A model generated the notes under the pieces. It made no database searches. It was not told where the DNA came from and saw only the letters and a list, made by a program, of their open reading frames with translations. A stretch of 38,265 nucleotides of DNA from positions 1-38,265 of the forward strand of contig WRAN01000021.1 in assembly GCA_009780185.1 (NCBI GenBank), written 5' to 3'. The position numbers were made by a program, and so were the translations under genes. The stretch's first letter is position 1. Each line of letters begins with the position of its first letter. Shown one piece after another: positions 1 through 7,906 of this stretch. The DNA comes from Defluviitaleaceae bacterium. GTDB lineage: Bacteria > Bacillota > Clostridia > Lachnospirales > WQUN01.

Positions 1-1
1 A

Positions 2-91
2 ACTTTTTCCGTAGGTTTACCATTCGGAGTGAATACCTCTGCCGATACACTCACATACGGGCTTTTACCGTTTATTAAAGATTTGATGTAA
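2..91 (+). CDS. 3' end of an unidentified protein (partial)
   Basis: An open frame enters the window at base 2 and runs 29 codons to a TAA at 89-91. The encoded tail reads as ordinary protein (Gly-Leu-Pro-Phe-Gly-Val-Asn, then a Leu-rich end Gly-Leu-Leu-Pro-Phe-Ile), while one of the other forward frames stops at once. A strong hairpin follows 25 bases after the stop, as expected at the end of a transcription unit. The piece is too short to assign a family, and the start lies outside the window. Confidence 0.45.
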   Translation, partial: TFSVGLPFGVNTSADTLTYGLLPFIKDLM

Positions 92-116
92 GCGTACTGA
101 ATAAGCATTTTCGTCA

Positions 117-169
117 GAAACCAGAACCCTTACACGAAACCTATGCTATCGTGTAAAGGTTCTGGTTTC
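117..169. terminator. Bidirectional terminator-like hairpin
   Basis: Bases 117-137 pair with 149-169 over 21 positions with one G-T wobble, leaving an 11-nt loop. It lies between the tail of a plus-strand gene and the end of a minus-strand acetyltransferase gene, so it probably ends transcription from both sides. There is no long T-run on either strand. Confidence 0.7.
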
Positions 170-173
170 GTGT

Positions 174-204
174 GTTAGCGAAGCTAACGAGAGGGCGGAG
201 CCCT
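174..204. repeat. Two tandem mini-hairpins
   Basis: Two short perfect hairpins stand side by side next to the larger hairpin. Bases 174-179 pair with 183-188 around a GAA triloop, and 192-196 pair with 200-204 around a GGA triloop. They lie just downstream of the stop of the minus-strand acetyltransferase gene and may stabilise the 3' end of its transcript. Confidence 0.4.
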
Positions 205-221
205 GCGGTTGTTAATGGCTC

Positions 222-716
222 TTAATTTACTTTTTGGAAAGCCAGTCTTTCATCTAATATTCCATCCATATGCTCAATCCAGATGATTCCGCAATGGGTA
301 AAGTTTAGGTTTTGCATTAGTTTTAACATAGCGGCATTATCTTTGTGGGTGTCGATTCTTATATTTGGGTGCTGGGTACTACACCAATTGATTGCATAGG
401 CTCCGGCACCTTTTTGATTTGGTGCCCTGGCTATGCGATGGATTACCCCGTAGGGCTCTTGGTTTAGCCACTGACCATCTATTTTTTTGTAGGTGGGCTC
501 TTCTTCTATATTAAAGTAGAACACGGCGGCAATTTCATTGTCGTTTATACATACATAACTTGTTCCGGCTTCTATGTCGGCTTCAACCACTTTCTGGGGC
601 GGATGGACATCCCCCCACTGTTTTGGGTTGCCGCTTTCTTTCATATAGGCTTGGGCATAGGCGTAGATTTCCATTACTTTTGGCAGATCTTGTAAGGTTG
701 TTTTTCTTATTGTCAT
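222..716 (-). CDS. GNAT family N-acetyltransferase
   Basis: This 164-residue protein has the size and layout of a single-domain GNAT acetyltransferase, which moves an acetyl group from acetyl-CoA to an amine on a small molecule or protein. The acetyl-CoA pyrophosphate-binding loop is visible at residues 101-107 (QKGAGAY) after a hydrophobic strand (VIHRIA). A later Asp-Thr-His-Lys-Asp-Asn-Ala stretch (122-128) and an Asn-Phe-Thr-His-Cys-Gly turn resemble the usual 'LYxxxGF' end of the fold. A Shine-Dalgarno AAAGGAG lies about 7 nt before the ATG. It is transcribed alone, away from the lipoprotein gene at 842. The substrate cannot be told from sequence. Confidence 0.85.
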   Translation of the reverse strand: MTIRKTTLQDLPKVMEIYAYAQAYMKESGNPKQWGDVHPPQKVVEADIEAGTSYVCINDNEIAAVFYFNIEEEPTYKKIDGQWLNQEPYGVIHRIARAPNQKGAGAYAINWCSTQHPNIRIDTHKDNAAMLKLMQNLNFTHCGIIWIEHMDGILDERLAFQKVN

Positions 717-802
717 ATTCTGACTCCTTTACTCTTATTTTTATATGTGGTAGTATATTTACAAATTTTTTACAATTATGGTTTGAATATTGATACCGAT
801 TC

Positions 803-821
803 CAGGTTTTAATTTGGAATC
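803..821 (+). repeat. 19-bp sequence repeated at 28716-28734
   Basis: The 19-mer caggttttaatttggaatc occurs here, 20 bases before the lipoprotein start at 842, and again exactly at 28716-28734 in the leader of another lipoprotein gene. Here it also forms part of a small hairpin, with gattcca (798-804) pairing with tggaatc (815-821). Confidence 0.55.
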
Positions 822-841
822 AGTATGAGGAGGTTATTCTT

Positions 842-1660
842 GTGAAAAGATGCATCCTTATAGTTTTTGTTTTATCGATTATCGTTTTTATTGTTGCTTG
901 CTCTTATATTACTTATCATCCTATCGAAGAGCAAGTAGTCCTCGCTCATGCGTCAGCGGGAACCGATATCCATCGGGCGCTGGAGGATCTGAGTGATATT
1001 ATAGGTCACAGATTGCCTGCAGAGGACATGGAGGTACCTCCTAATACACTATGTTGGTCACGATTTGATGATTTTATCTATACCGAAGAGATACGCTCGT
1101 TGCGGCGAGGGATTGTAATGGATGCAATAATCCATTGGGTTCCGCCTTCATGTTATAGCAATGACAGATATACATTTGAGTGCAGAGAATGCACTATTTG
1201 GGCAATGTCTTTAGACCTTGGGTTTACACGCCATGACCACGTGCTAAACGAGCGCTTACTGGATGCGCTGCAAGAGCTTATGGGCGTGTGCCGCAATAAT
1301 AGCCGCTTTGATGTAGCAGAATCACTAGCCATAGGGATGATACCCACCAGACATAGCTTGAACTCTTATCAGCTGTATTTTCTGGAGCAGCTTGAGGCTT
1401 TTATGGCAAAAGTTAATACCCCTTTTTGGGAAGACATGCATAATAATGACCCGGTAATTACACATATCGGTATCCCAGCTGCACCGGAATCCGCCCTATG
1501 TTATCCGCTTTTTACTATATGGCTTTATGACCCAGATTTACTGGAGCTTAATTTGCATGAATTTAATCAGGCCACGGCAGAGCTTAGGCAGCAGATTAAT
1601 GAGTTTACTAATGCTACAGGGCATAGATTGGAAATGAGGGTGAATAGGTATGAGGGATAG
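842..1660 (+). CDS. Uncharacterised lipoprotein
   Basis: I do not recognise this 272-residue protein. It starts at a GTG with AGGAGG 8 nt upstream. The N-terminus is Met-Lys-Arg-Cys, then a hydrophobic helix ending in a lipobox (IVAC, Cys20), so it is probably lipid-anchored on the outer face of the membrane. The rest is mixed alpha/beta with several further cysteines (for example around Cys-Arg-Glu-Cys near residue 115) and no recognised domain. The next gene starts 11 bases before its stop, so the two are translationally coupled and probably work together at the membrane. A 19-bp sequence in its leader recurs before the lipoprotein at 28843. Confidence 0.75.
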   Translation: MKRCILIVFVLSIIVFIVACSYITYHPIEEQVVLAHASAGTDIHRALEDLSDIIGHRLPAEDMEVPPNTLCWSRFDDFIYTEEIRSLRRGIVMDAIIHWVPPSCYSNDRYTFECRECTIWAMSLDLGFTRHDHVLNERLLDALQELMGVCRNNSRFDVAESLAIGMIPTRHSLNSYQLYFLEQLEAFMAKVNTPFWEDMHNNDPVITHIGIPAAPESALCYPLFTIWLYDPDLLELNLHEFNQATAELRQQINEFTNATGHRLEMRVNRYEG

Positions 1661-1862
1661 ATGGGGTAGACTTTCAAAGATATTGAAGATTATTGTTGTT
1701 GTGTGGGTTTTAGCTACAATTGGATGGGTTGCCGCTATTATTGGCAATGTGGTTACAAATGGATGGGGGATAATAGGAATACGAGATATTTGGCCTATGG
1801 CATTGAGCTCGGTAGTTATGATTGTATGTATATGGTTAAACACAAAACCCCGCGAAGAGTGA
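1650..1862 (+). CDS. Small two-helix membrane protein
   Basis: This 70-residue protein has two hydrophobic segments (about residues 10-34 and 42-62) separated by Asn/Gly-rich turns, with basic residues at the N-terminus and a charged tail. It overlaps the end of the preceding lipoprotein gene by 11 bases in another frame, and a GAGGG-type ribosome site lies inside that gene. Its TGA stop (1860-1862) falls in the loop of a terminator hairpin, so coding and termination signals are merged. I do not recognise the family. A longer overlapping frame at 1703-1885 lacks a ribosome site and was not adopted. Confidence 0.7.
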   Translation: MRDRWGRLSKILKIIVVVWVLATIGWVAAIIGNVVTNGWGIIGIRDIWPMALSSVVMIVCIWLNTKPREE

Positions 1863-1877
1863 TTCGCGGGGTTTTTA
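1844..1877 (+). terminator. Rho-independent terminator
   Basis: Bases 1844-1856 pair with 1863-1875 around a 6-nt loop. The stem has a GC-rich core (ccccgcgaa) and ends in a T-run. It ends the lipoprotein/small membrane protein unit and overlaps the last codons of the latter. Confidence 0.9.
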
Positions 1878-1904
1878 TTTCGTGACAAAAATCAAGCATC
1901 AGAC

Positions 1905-1935
1905 TCACAATATTATATAGCGTATAATATTGTGA
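1905..1935. promoter_or_regulatory. Perfect 13-bp inverted repeat, probable operator
   Basis: Arms 1905-1917 and 1923-1935 are perfect reverse complements separated by five bases (tagcg). The arms contain TATAAT-like sequence, so the site probably overlaps the promoter of the ABC transporter genes that follow. The symmetry and spacing fit binding of a dimeric repressor (GntR/YtrA, MarR or TetR type). No such regulator is encoded nearby in the window. Confidence 0.7.
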
Positions 1936-1958
1936 AAAAATTAAAAGGAGATGTCACA

Positions 1959-2717
1959 ATGACTCACACAATAATAAAAACAGCCAAGTTATCCAAAACA
2001 TTTTCATCAGGAGGGCAGCAGCACCACGTTCTAAAAAACCTAGATCTGGAAATTAATAAGGGTGACTTTACTGTAATAATGGGCCCTTCCGGTGCCGGTA
2101 AAACCACATTAATGTATGCGTTATCTGGTATGGATAAACCAAATCTAGGCTCAATTGATTTTGCAGGGCAAGAAATTTCTAAACTCAATAACGACCGCCT
2201 TGCAACCTTTAGGCGCAAGCATTGTGGTTTTGTGTTCCAGCAAATGTTTTTACTGGATAACCTTAGCATACTGGACAACATACTCGCCGCCGGATTGCTG
2301 ATTTCTAAAGACAAGAAAACAATTGCAGCCCGAGCCAAGGACCTGCTTACACAGGTAGGGCTATCCGAACAAATATGGAACAAGTTCCCTACCCAGCTTT
2401 CTGGCGGGGAGGCACAGCGGGCATCTATTGTGCGGGCGCTGATAAACCAGCCCGTTGTAGTATTTGCTGATGAACCCACAGGCTCACTTAACTCTGCCTC
2501 AGGTCAGGCAGCACTTGATGTATTAACTTCAGTGAACGAAAACGGGCAAAGTGTGGTAATGGTAACTCATGATTTGCGCTCCGCTCGTCGAGGAAACCGT
2601 GTGCTTTATATCAAGGATGGCGTAATACAAGGCGAGTGCAATCTTGGAAAATATGTAACGGGAGATCAAACCCGCCGGGATAAATTAGCTGATTTCTTGA
2701 ATGATATGGGGTGGTAA
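1959..2717 (+). CDS. ABC transporter ATP-binding protein (MacB/LolD type)
   Basis: This 252-residue ATPase powers the FtsX-like permease encoded next. Walker A is GPSGAGKTT (42-50), the Q-loop glutamine is near residue 94, the signature LSGGEAQR is at 147-154, Walker B ends in ADEPTG (170-175) and the H-loop histidine is His204. I start it at the ATG at 1959, which has AAAAGGAG 8 nt upstream. The longer frame from a GTG at 1932 would begin inside the palindromic operator and has no ribosome site. The family (LolD/MacB/YtrE-like) commonly exports or senses antimicrobial peptides or moves lipoproteins; the substrate is unknown here. Confidence 0.93.
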   Translation: MTHTIIKTAKLSKTFSSGGQQHHVLKNLDLEINKGDFTVIMGPSGAGKTTLMYALSGMDKPNLGSIDFAGQEISKLNNDRLATFRRKHCGFVFQQMFLLDNLSILDNILAAGLLISKDKKTIAARAKDLLTQVGLSEQIWNKFPTQLSGGEAQRASIVRALINQPVVVFADEPTGSLNSASGQAALDVLTSVNENGQSVVMVTHDLRSARRGNRVLYIKDGVIQGECNLGKYVTGDQTRRDKLADFLNDMGW

Positions 2718-2719
2718 TA

Positions 2720-5047
2720 GTGAATAAGGTTTTTATGCTTGCAAAAGGCAATATCCGCAAGGCAAAGGGGCAGATGATAATACTTGCGGTTTTATTTCTA
2801 ATCGCCGCGTCTCTTTTGATTATGGGGCTTTCTATAATACTGGGTTTCAACTCTCACTTTGACGAGCTTGTAGAAGAGCTAAACGCTACAGATACAAACT
2901 TTAATATGTCCCAATTCTTGTTTACTCCTGAAATGGAAGAACTTTTCCGCGAAGAGTCAACGGACTTTGAAGTACAAATAGGCATGCATTTATTTGATGC
3001 AGAACTAACATGGAACGACGATATAATTTTACAAGGTGCTCATTTTTACAATATCGCGGATAGCCGCCGCCTTTCTCAGTGGAAGTTGGTTGGAGAGTAT
3101 CGGCCACTTACCCATGATAGTGTTTATGTACCGTATATGTATCATTTTTCTGCCGGGTATAATCTTGGGGATATAATTACTGTAATCTCTGGAGGGCAAA
3201 ATCTATACTTTACTGTTGCCGGTTTTGTGGAAAATATTTGGGCAGATGCTTTTTTATCCCCCAGGTTTTTTATCCCTGCCACCCGCTTTCAAGAGCTTTA
3301 CAATGATTTCCCTAATAGACGAGGGGTCTATATATACGCAAATGGTATAGACAATGTGCCTAACTTTACAAACCTACTTGTTATAGAGACAGGTTTAGGA
3401 GATGTTTCATTCCATCCTGATTTATGGATTTCTTTTTTCACATTGGACCAGATAATTAGCGGCCGCACAGGTACTGCTTTTATGATGAGTATATTAATGA
3501 TTGCGTTTACTGCTGTTATTGGTATCGTTTCTATTTTGGTTATCCGCTTTAGGATCAAAAATTCTATAGAAGAAGACATGACCAATATCGGGTCACTAAT
3601 GTCTATAGGCTATACAAGCCGCCAGATTACCGCTTCTGTTGTGGTGCAGTATGCTTCTATTATATTTATCTCGGTGGTTGCAGGCATAATACCAGCGGTT
3701 GTGCTGCTACCCCTTGTTGGGCGGGTATTTGCTGTGCTTAGCGGTATGTATTGGCAGCCTAGTTTTATGCCTGTGCCTGCGCTGATAACTGTTGCGGGGT
3801 TAACCGCTTTGGTGTTTATTTTCACAAGAATATCCGCAAGAAGCATTAAAAAAATTGCTCCTGTTTTGGCACTTAGGGGCAGTGCAACAACTCATAGCTT
3901 TAAGCGTAATCCGCTTCCGCTGGATAGAAGCTTTCTTCCTGTCAATGCTTCCCTTGCTTTTAAATCCGTATTACAGGGGCTACGGAAAAGCGCTATGATG
4001 TTTGTTATTTTGCTTGCTGTTTCCTTTACCGCGGTTGTTGCCCTTGTACTCTTTTATAACTCTGCTATTAATTTGGCTGCCTTTGAGCAAATACCTGGTA
4101 TCGAACGCGCAAACTCAGTGCTTGCCTTTACAGATAATCAAGATAATGTGCCTTTCCAGGAAGAAATTAACGCCCACCCAGATGTACGTGACTCACAATT
4201 TACCCATCAAGGACCTACAACTGTATCAGGAGAATTTGCCCTGTACATGGTGATGGAGGATTTTAGCCGTCGTGTTACGCAAAATGTTTTTGAGGGTACC
4301 TTCCCTCGCTATGAAAATGAAGTAGCAATTACATGGCTGCTTGCCCAAGAGCTGAGTGTTGAAGTTGGCGACGTAGTTTATATCGGGGATGATGACCTAC
4401 CGTTTATTGTTACAGGCTTGCTGTCTGGTATGGACCTTGGCCAGTTTGGAGCTTATATTACCTATGAGGCTGTGCTCACATTAAACCCCAACTTTGTAAA
4501 AACAATGCTTTTTGTATATCTTAACCCAGGGGTAGATGCCGCACTGTTTGGGCAGGAAATGGAAAACCGCTTTGGGGATTATCTATTTATGACAATAGAC
4601 GCAGACGAGCAATTTGCCCGAGGTGTAGCTGGCTTTGCAGATGTTATGAGCCTGGTTGGTGTTATTATTCTTGTTATATCTGCCTTTGTAATTTCACTTG
4701 TGCTGTACTTTGTTATAGGCTCTACAATAGTGCGCAAGCACCGTGACTTAGGCATCCAGAAGGCAATAGGTTACACCACAGCTAACCTAATGAATCAGAT
4801 TAGCCTGGCATTTTCATTCCCAATTATACTTGGCGGGGCAGCTGGTGCTGTACTTGGGGCCCTATTAGTAGACCCACTTATGTCTATGGGATTAAGGCCT
4901 ATGGGTGTTATGCAGGCTAATCTTATACTAAATATGTCTTGGATCGCGGTTACCGGTATTGTTATTGTTGTACTGGCTTATGTAATTAGTATGCTTGTTA
5001 CATGGCGCATACGTAAGATATCGGCTTATAGGCTGGTTACAGAATAG
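2720..5047 (+). CDS. FtsX-like ABC transporter permease
   Basis: This is a permease of about 775 residues with two FtsX/MacB-type units. A first membrane helix near residues 17-40 is followed by a large extracytoplasmic domain, a block of three helices (about residues 250-370), a second helix near 420 with another extracytoplasmic domain, and a final three-helix block ending in a basic tail. It pairs with the ATPase just upstream. The GTG at 2720 has a GGGGTGG ribosome site 5 nt upstream and gives the usual short N-terminus (MNKVF, then LAKGNIRKAKGQ). A GTG at 2711 in the same frame would overlap the ATPase stop and is less likely. Such pairs in Clostridia are often called antimicrobial-peptide ABC transporters. 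Confidence 0.9.
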   Translation: MNKVFMLAKGNIRKAKGQMIILAVLFLIAASLLIMGLSIILGFNSHFDELVEELNATDTNFNMSQFLFTPEMEELFREESTDFEVQIGMHLFDAELTWNDDIILQGAHFYNIADSRRLSQWKLVGEYRPLTHDSVYVPYMYHFSAGYNLGDIITVISGGQNLYFTVAGFVENIWADAFLSPRFFIPATRFQELYNDFPNRRGVYIYANGIDNVPNFTNLLVIETGLGDVSFHPDLWISFFTLDQIISGRTGTAFMMSILMIAFTAVIGIVSILVIRFRIKNSIEEDMTNIGSLMSIGYTSRQITASVVVQYASIIFISVVAGIIPAVVLLPLVGRVFAVLSGMYWQPSFMPVPALITVAGLTALVFIFTRISARSIKKIAPVLALRGSATTHSFKRNPLPLDRSFLPVNASLAFKSVLQGLRKSAMMFVILLAVSFTAVVALVLFYNSAINLAAFEQIPGIERANSVLAFTDNQDNVPFQEEINAHPDVRDSQFTHQGPTTVSGEFALYMVMEDFSRRVTQNVFEGTFPRYENEVAITWLLAQELSVEVGDVVYIGDDDLPFIVTGLLSGMDLGQFGAYITYEAVLTLNPNFVKTMLFVYLNPGVDAALFGQEMENRFGDYLFMTIDADEQFARGVAGFADVMSLVGVIILVISAFVISLVLYFVIGSTIVRKHRDLGIQKAIGYTTANLMNQISLAFSFPIILGGAAGAVLGALLVDPLMSMGLRPMGVMQANLILNMSWIAVTGIVIVVLAYVISMLVTWRIRKISAYRLVTE

Positions 5048-5072
5048 AGAAGCGATCGCTTTTATCCAAATC

Positions 5073-5116
5073 ATCGGGGCATTGTGTACGCTTGACAATA
5101 CACATTATGCCCCGAT
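5073..5116. terminator. Hairpin between convergent genes
   Basis: Bases 5073-5081 pair with 5108-5116 (atcggggca/tgccccgat), and an inner tgtgta/tacaca stem extends the structure. It lies between the ends of the permease gene and ahcY, so it probably ends transcription from both sides. There is no strong T-run. Confidence 0.6.
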
Positions 5117-5137
5117 ACTTTGGCCATAAGCAATAAA

Positions 5138-6385
5138 TTAATGGCCGGAGCCGTAAAAGTACGCTTCTTGTTCCGGTGTTAGCTCATCCAGGCCTAGTCC
5201 CATGGCTTTGGATTTCATTACCGCTATCTGCCTATCCAGCTCTACAGGTACTTTGTGAAGGGCTGGGGCCATGCTCTTTCCATTTTCGGCTATATGCTTA
5301 CAGCCCATTACTTGTAGGGCAAAACTCATATCCATAATATCCGCTGGGTGACCATTGCCTGCTACTATGTTTACCAGCTTACCGTCTGCTAATACATTAA
5401 GGACGCGACCGTCTTTCATGTAATAACCTTCTATAAAGGGGCGGCGGTTTTCTATTTTGGTTGATAGGCTGCGAAGGTCTGGTTTTGAGAATTCTACATC
5501 AAAGTGACCGGCGTTGGCTATAAATGCACCATCTCGCATTACTTCAAAGTGGCGCTTGGTGATTACGTCTTTATTTCCGGTTACAGTTACAAAGAACTCG
5601 CCGATTTTGGCGGCATCGTCCATCTTCATAACTCTAAACCCATCCATTACCGCTTCCATTGCCCGCCACGGGTTGATTTCCGTTACTATCACTCTGGCAC
5701 CTAGGCCTTTTGCGCGCATAGCTACACCTTTACCGCAAAAACCGTATCCGGCTACTACTACGTCACGGCCCGAAAGCATTACATTGGTTGTGTACATAAT
5801 GCCATCCCATACAGACTGACCTGTACCGTGCACATTGTCAAAAAGGTGTTTTGAGTCGGCATCGTTTACCGCCATCATCGGGAATTTTAAGCTTCCTTCA
5901 CGCTCGCGAGCCTTTAGGCGGTTTATTCCAGTAGTGGTTTCTTCACAGCCGCCTAATAGGCACTCGCCATATTCGGCTAGCTCTCCATGGAGTAAGGCTA
6001 CAAAGTCGCCCCCATCATCTATGATTATATGAGGTTTAAATTCTAGGGCTTTTTTTAGATGATCCCAATATTCCTCATCTGTTGCGTCATGATATGCATA
6101 TACGGCGATATCACCTCGGGAGGCTAGACCGGCGCATATATCGTCCTTGGTGGATAATGTATTGCTGCCTGTGATAGCAACTTGTGCGCCGCCGGCGGCT
6201 AATACCTGAGCCATGTATGCTGTTTTTGCTTCCAGATGAAGGCATATAGCAATACGTAGGCCTTTAAAGGGCTGGTCTTTTTTAAACTGCTCTTCAAACT
6301 GGGATAATACTGGCATAAAGCCTTTTACCCATTCGATTTTTTTGATTCCCTGGGCTGCTAGGGATGGGTCACGAATAATGCTCAT
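5138..6385 (-). CDS. ahcY: Adenosylhomocysteinase (SAH hydrolase)
   Basis: The enzyme splits S-adenosylhomocysteine into adenosine and homocysteine using tightly bound NAD, and so removes the inhibitory product of methyltransferases. The 415-residue protein has the NAD-binding glycine motif GYGFCGKG (213-220), the substrate-site Glu-Glu-Thr-Thr-Thr-Gly segment near 149, and the Lys179/Asp183-Asn184 region (DADSKHLFDN). It has the short form typical of archaeal and Thermotoga-like enzymes, with 'HGTGQS' near 187 and no extended C-terminal Lys-Tyr tail. I use the second ATG (6385), which has GGAGG 10 nt upstream; the ATG at 6394 is only 1 nt from that site. Many Firmicutes use Pfs/LuxS instead. 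Confidence 0.95.
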   Translation of the reverse strand: MSIIRDPSLAAQGIKKIEWVKGFMPVLSQFEEQFKKDQPFKGLRIAICLHLEAKTAYMAQVLAAGGAQVAITGSNTLSTKDDICAGLASRGDIAVYAYHDATDEEYWDHLKKALEFKPHIIIDDGGDFVALLHGELAEYGECLLGGCEETTTGINRLKAREREGSLKFPMMAVNDADSKHLFDNVHGTGQSVWDGIMYTTNVMLSGRDVVVAGYGFCGKGVAMRAKGLGARVIVTEINPWRAMEAVMDGFRVMKMDDAAKIGEFFVTVTGNKDVITKRHFEVMRDGAFIANAGHFDVEFSKPDLRSLSTKIENRRPFIEGYYMKDGRVLNVLADGKLVNIVAGNGHPADIMDMSFALQVMGCKHIAENGKSMAPALHKVPVELDRQIAVMKSKAMGLGLDELTPEQEAYFYGSGH

Positions 6386-6505
6386 TTTTATCATGCCTCC
6401 GTATTTTTATTTATTAAAGTCTACAGTAAAAAATATCCTTCGTCTATGACACCTGGCATAATTTGTAGTAAAATAAAAAAAACGCTTCACAAAGGAGGTA
6501 ACAAC

Positions 6506-7906
6506 TTGCTAGACAAACAGCTAGTCTACGATGTCTTAACCGCCGCCCTAGCCACAGGGGGCGACCTAGCGGAGATTTTCATGGAAAATACCGTGAGGGA
6601 TTCTATCGTCATGACCAATGGCCAAATAGAAAAGGCCAACTGGGGGGTGGATTATGGCCTTGGCTTGCGTATTATCTCAGGCATAAGCGCCGTATACGCC
6701 TATACTAATAACACCAGCCGTGACAGCTTACTAAAGCTGGCAAAAGATGCGGCTGAGGCAGTAAAGGCAAGCCTCAAGGATGACCCTTCCATTAAAAGTG
6801 TAATAACCTTAGACCGTAGGGAGTGGCAGCACTTTAGAGATGAAGTGCAAATCCCAATAAGCAAAATAGACAAGTCTAACATTGCTGTTAAGTTGCGCAT
6901 TGCATCCGACGCTGCCTTTCAATACGACCCACTGGTAACCCAGACCTCCAACATGTTTACATCTGTTACCCAGGATGTGCTTATCGTAAACTCTAATGGA
7001 GTATGGGCGGAAGACCAACGGGTCAATACCCGTGTTTTTAACGAAAGCGTTGCTTCCCAAGGCAACGAAAAACAATCGGGCACCCAGGGCCCAGGCGCGA
7101 AAGCCGGCTTTGAATTTTTGGATAATCTGGATATGGGAGCCATAGGCAGAAGTACAGCCAAAACAGCCGTTACCATGTTAAAGGCAGACCTATGCCCCAG
7201 TGGGCGTATGCCGGTAATCATAGACAACGGCTTTGGCGGAGTAATCTTCCATGAAGCTTGCGGCCATCCATTGGAGGCTACCGGGGTATCCAAGGGCGCA
7301 TCTGTATTTACAGGAAAACTAGGTGAAGTTATTGCCACACCTATAGTAACGGCGGTAGACGACGGCACCCTCCCAGGAGTGTGGGGTTCTCTTAACATAG
7401 ATGACGAAGGGGCACCAACCCGCCGCAATGTCTTAATCGAAAATGGCGTACTAAAATCCTATCTTATTGACTATCTAGGCGGACTAAAAATGGGTATGCC
7501 TTCAACAGGCAGCGGACGGCGTCAGTCTTACCGCTTCGCCCCAACAAGTCGCATGACCAACACATACATCCTCCCCGGAAAGGACAAGCCGGAAGACATC
7601 ATAGCTAATACCGAATATGGCTTATACGCAAAGCAAATGGGCGGCGGTTCTGTTGATCCATCTAAAGGCGATTTCAACTTCGCAGTACTAGAAGGATATA
7701 TGATCCGCGGCGGCAAAATAGCTGAGCCGGTGCGAGGTGCCACCCTAATAGGCAAAGGCCATGAAGTCCTTATGGATATTGACATGGTAGGAGATAACTT
7801 TGAACCTGCCCAAGGAGTATGCGGAAGCATAAGCGGAGCGATACCCGCAGATGTAGGTCAGCCCATGTTAAGGGTTAAAGAAATGACCGTAGGGGGGAGA
7901 AAATAA
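6506..7906 (+). CDS. tldD: Metalloprotease TldD
   Basis: This 466-residue protein is the catalytic half of the TldD/TldE heterodimer, a zinc protease that degrades unfolded peptides and trims some modified peptides (microcin B17 maturation, CcdA antitoxin turnover in E. coli). The zinc motif HEACGH is at about 249-254, and a conserved Cys occurs near the C-terminus (GVCGSISGA), where the third ligand sits in the family. The start is a TTG at 6506, preceded by an excellent AAAGGAGG with 7-nt spacing. Upstream in-frame codons to 6446 have no ribosome site. The stop overlaps the ATG of tldE (TAATG), so the two subunits are translationally coupled. Confidence 0.95.
   Translation: MLDKQLVYDVLTAALATGGDLAEIFMENTVRDSIVMTNGQIEKANWGVDYGLGLRIISGISAVYAYTNNTSRDSLLKLAKDAAEAVKASLKDDPSIKSVITLDRREWQHFRDEVQIPISKIDKSNIAVKLRIASDAAFQYDPLVTQTSNMFTSVTQDVLIVNSNGVWAEDQRVNTRVFNESVASQGNEKQSGTQGPGAKAGFEFLDNLDMGAIGRSTAKTAVTMLKADLCPSGRMPVIIDNGFGGVIFHEACGHPLEATGVSKGASVFTGKLGEVIATPIVTAVDDGTLPGVWGSLNIDDEGAPTRRNVLIENGVLKSYLIDYLGGLKMGMPSTGSGRRQSYRFAPTSRMTNTYILPGKDKPEDIIANTEYGLYAKQMGGGSVDPSKGDFNFAVLEGYMIRGGKIAEPVRGATLIGKGHEVLMDIDMVGDNFEPAQGVCGSISGAIPADVGQPMLRVKEMTVGGRK

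Noticed and set aside
1703..1885. A 60-codon plus-strand frame overlapping the small membrane protein gene
   Set aside because: It runs through the terminator hairpin and has no ribosome site, whereas the frame at 1650-1862 is coupled to the lipoprotein gene and encodes clear membrane helices.
1932..1958. Upstream GTG start for the ABC ATPase
   Set aside because: It lies within the palindromic operator, has no ribosome site, and the ATG at 1959 has an ideal one.
5050..5061. A 12-bp palindrome containing GCGATCGC (HIP1-like octamer)
   Set aside because: Only one copy was noticed, in a short intergenic space. The organism does not look cyanobacterial, and a single octamer has no weight.
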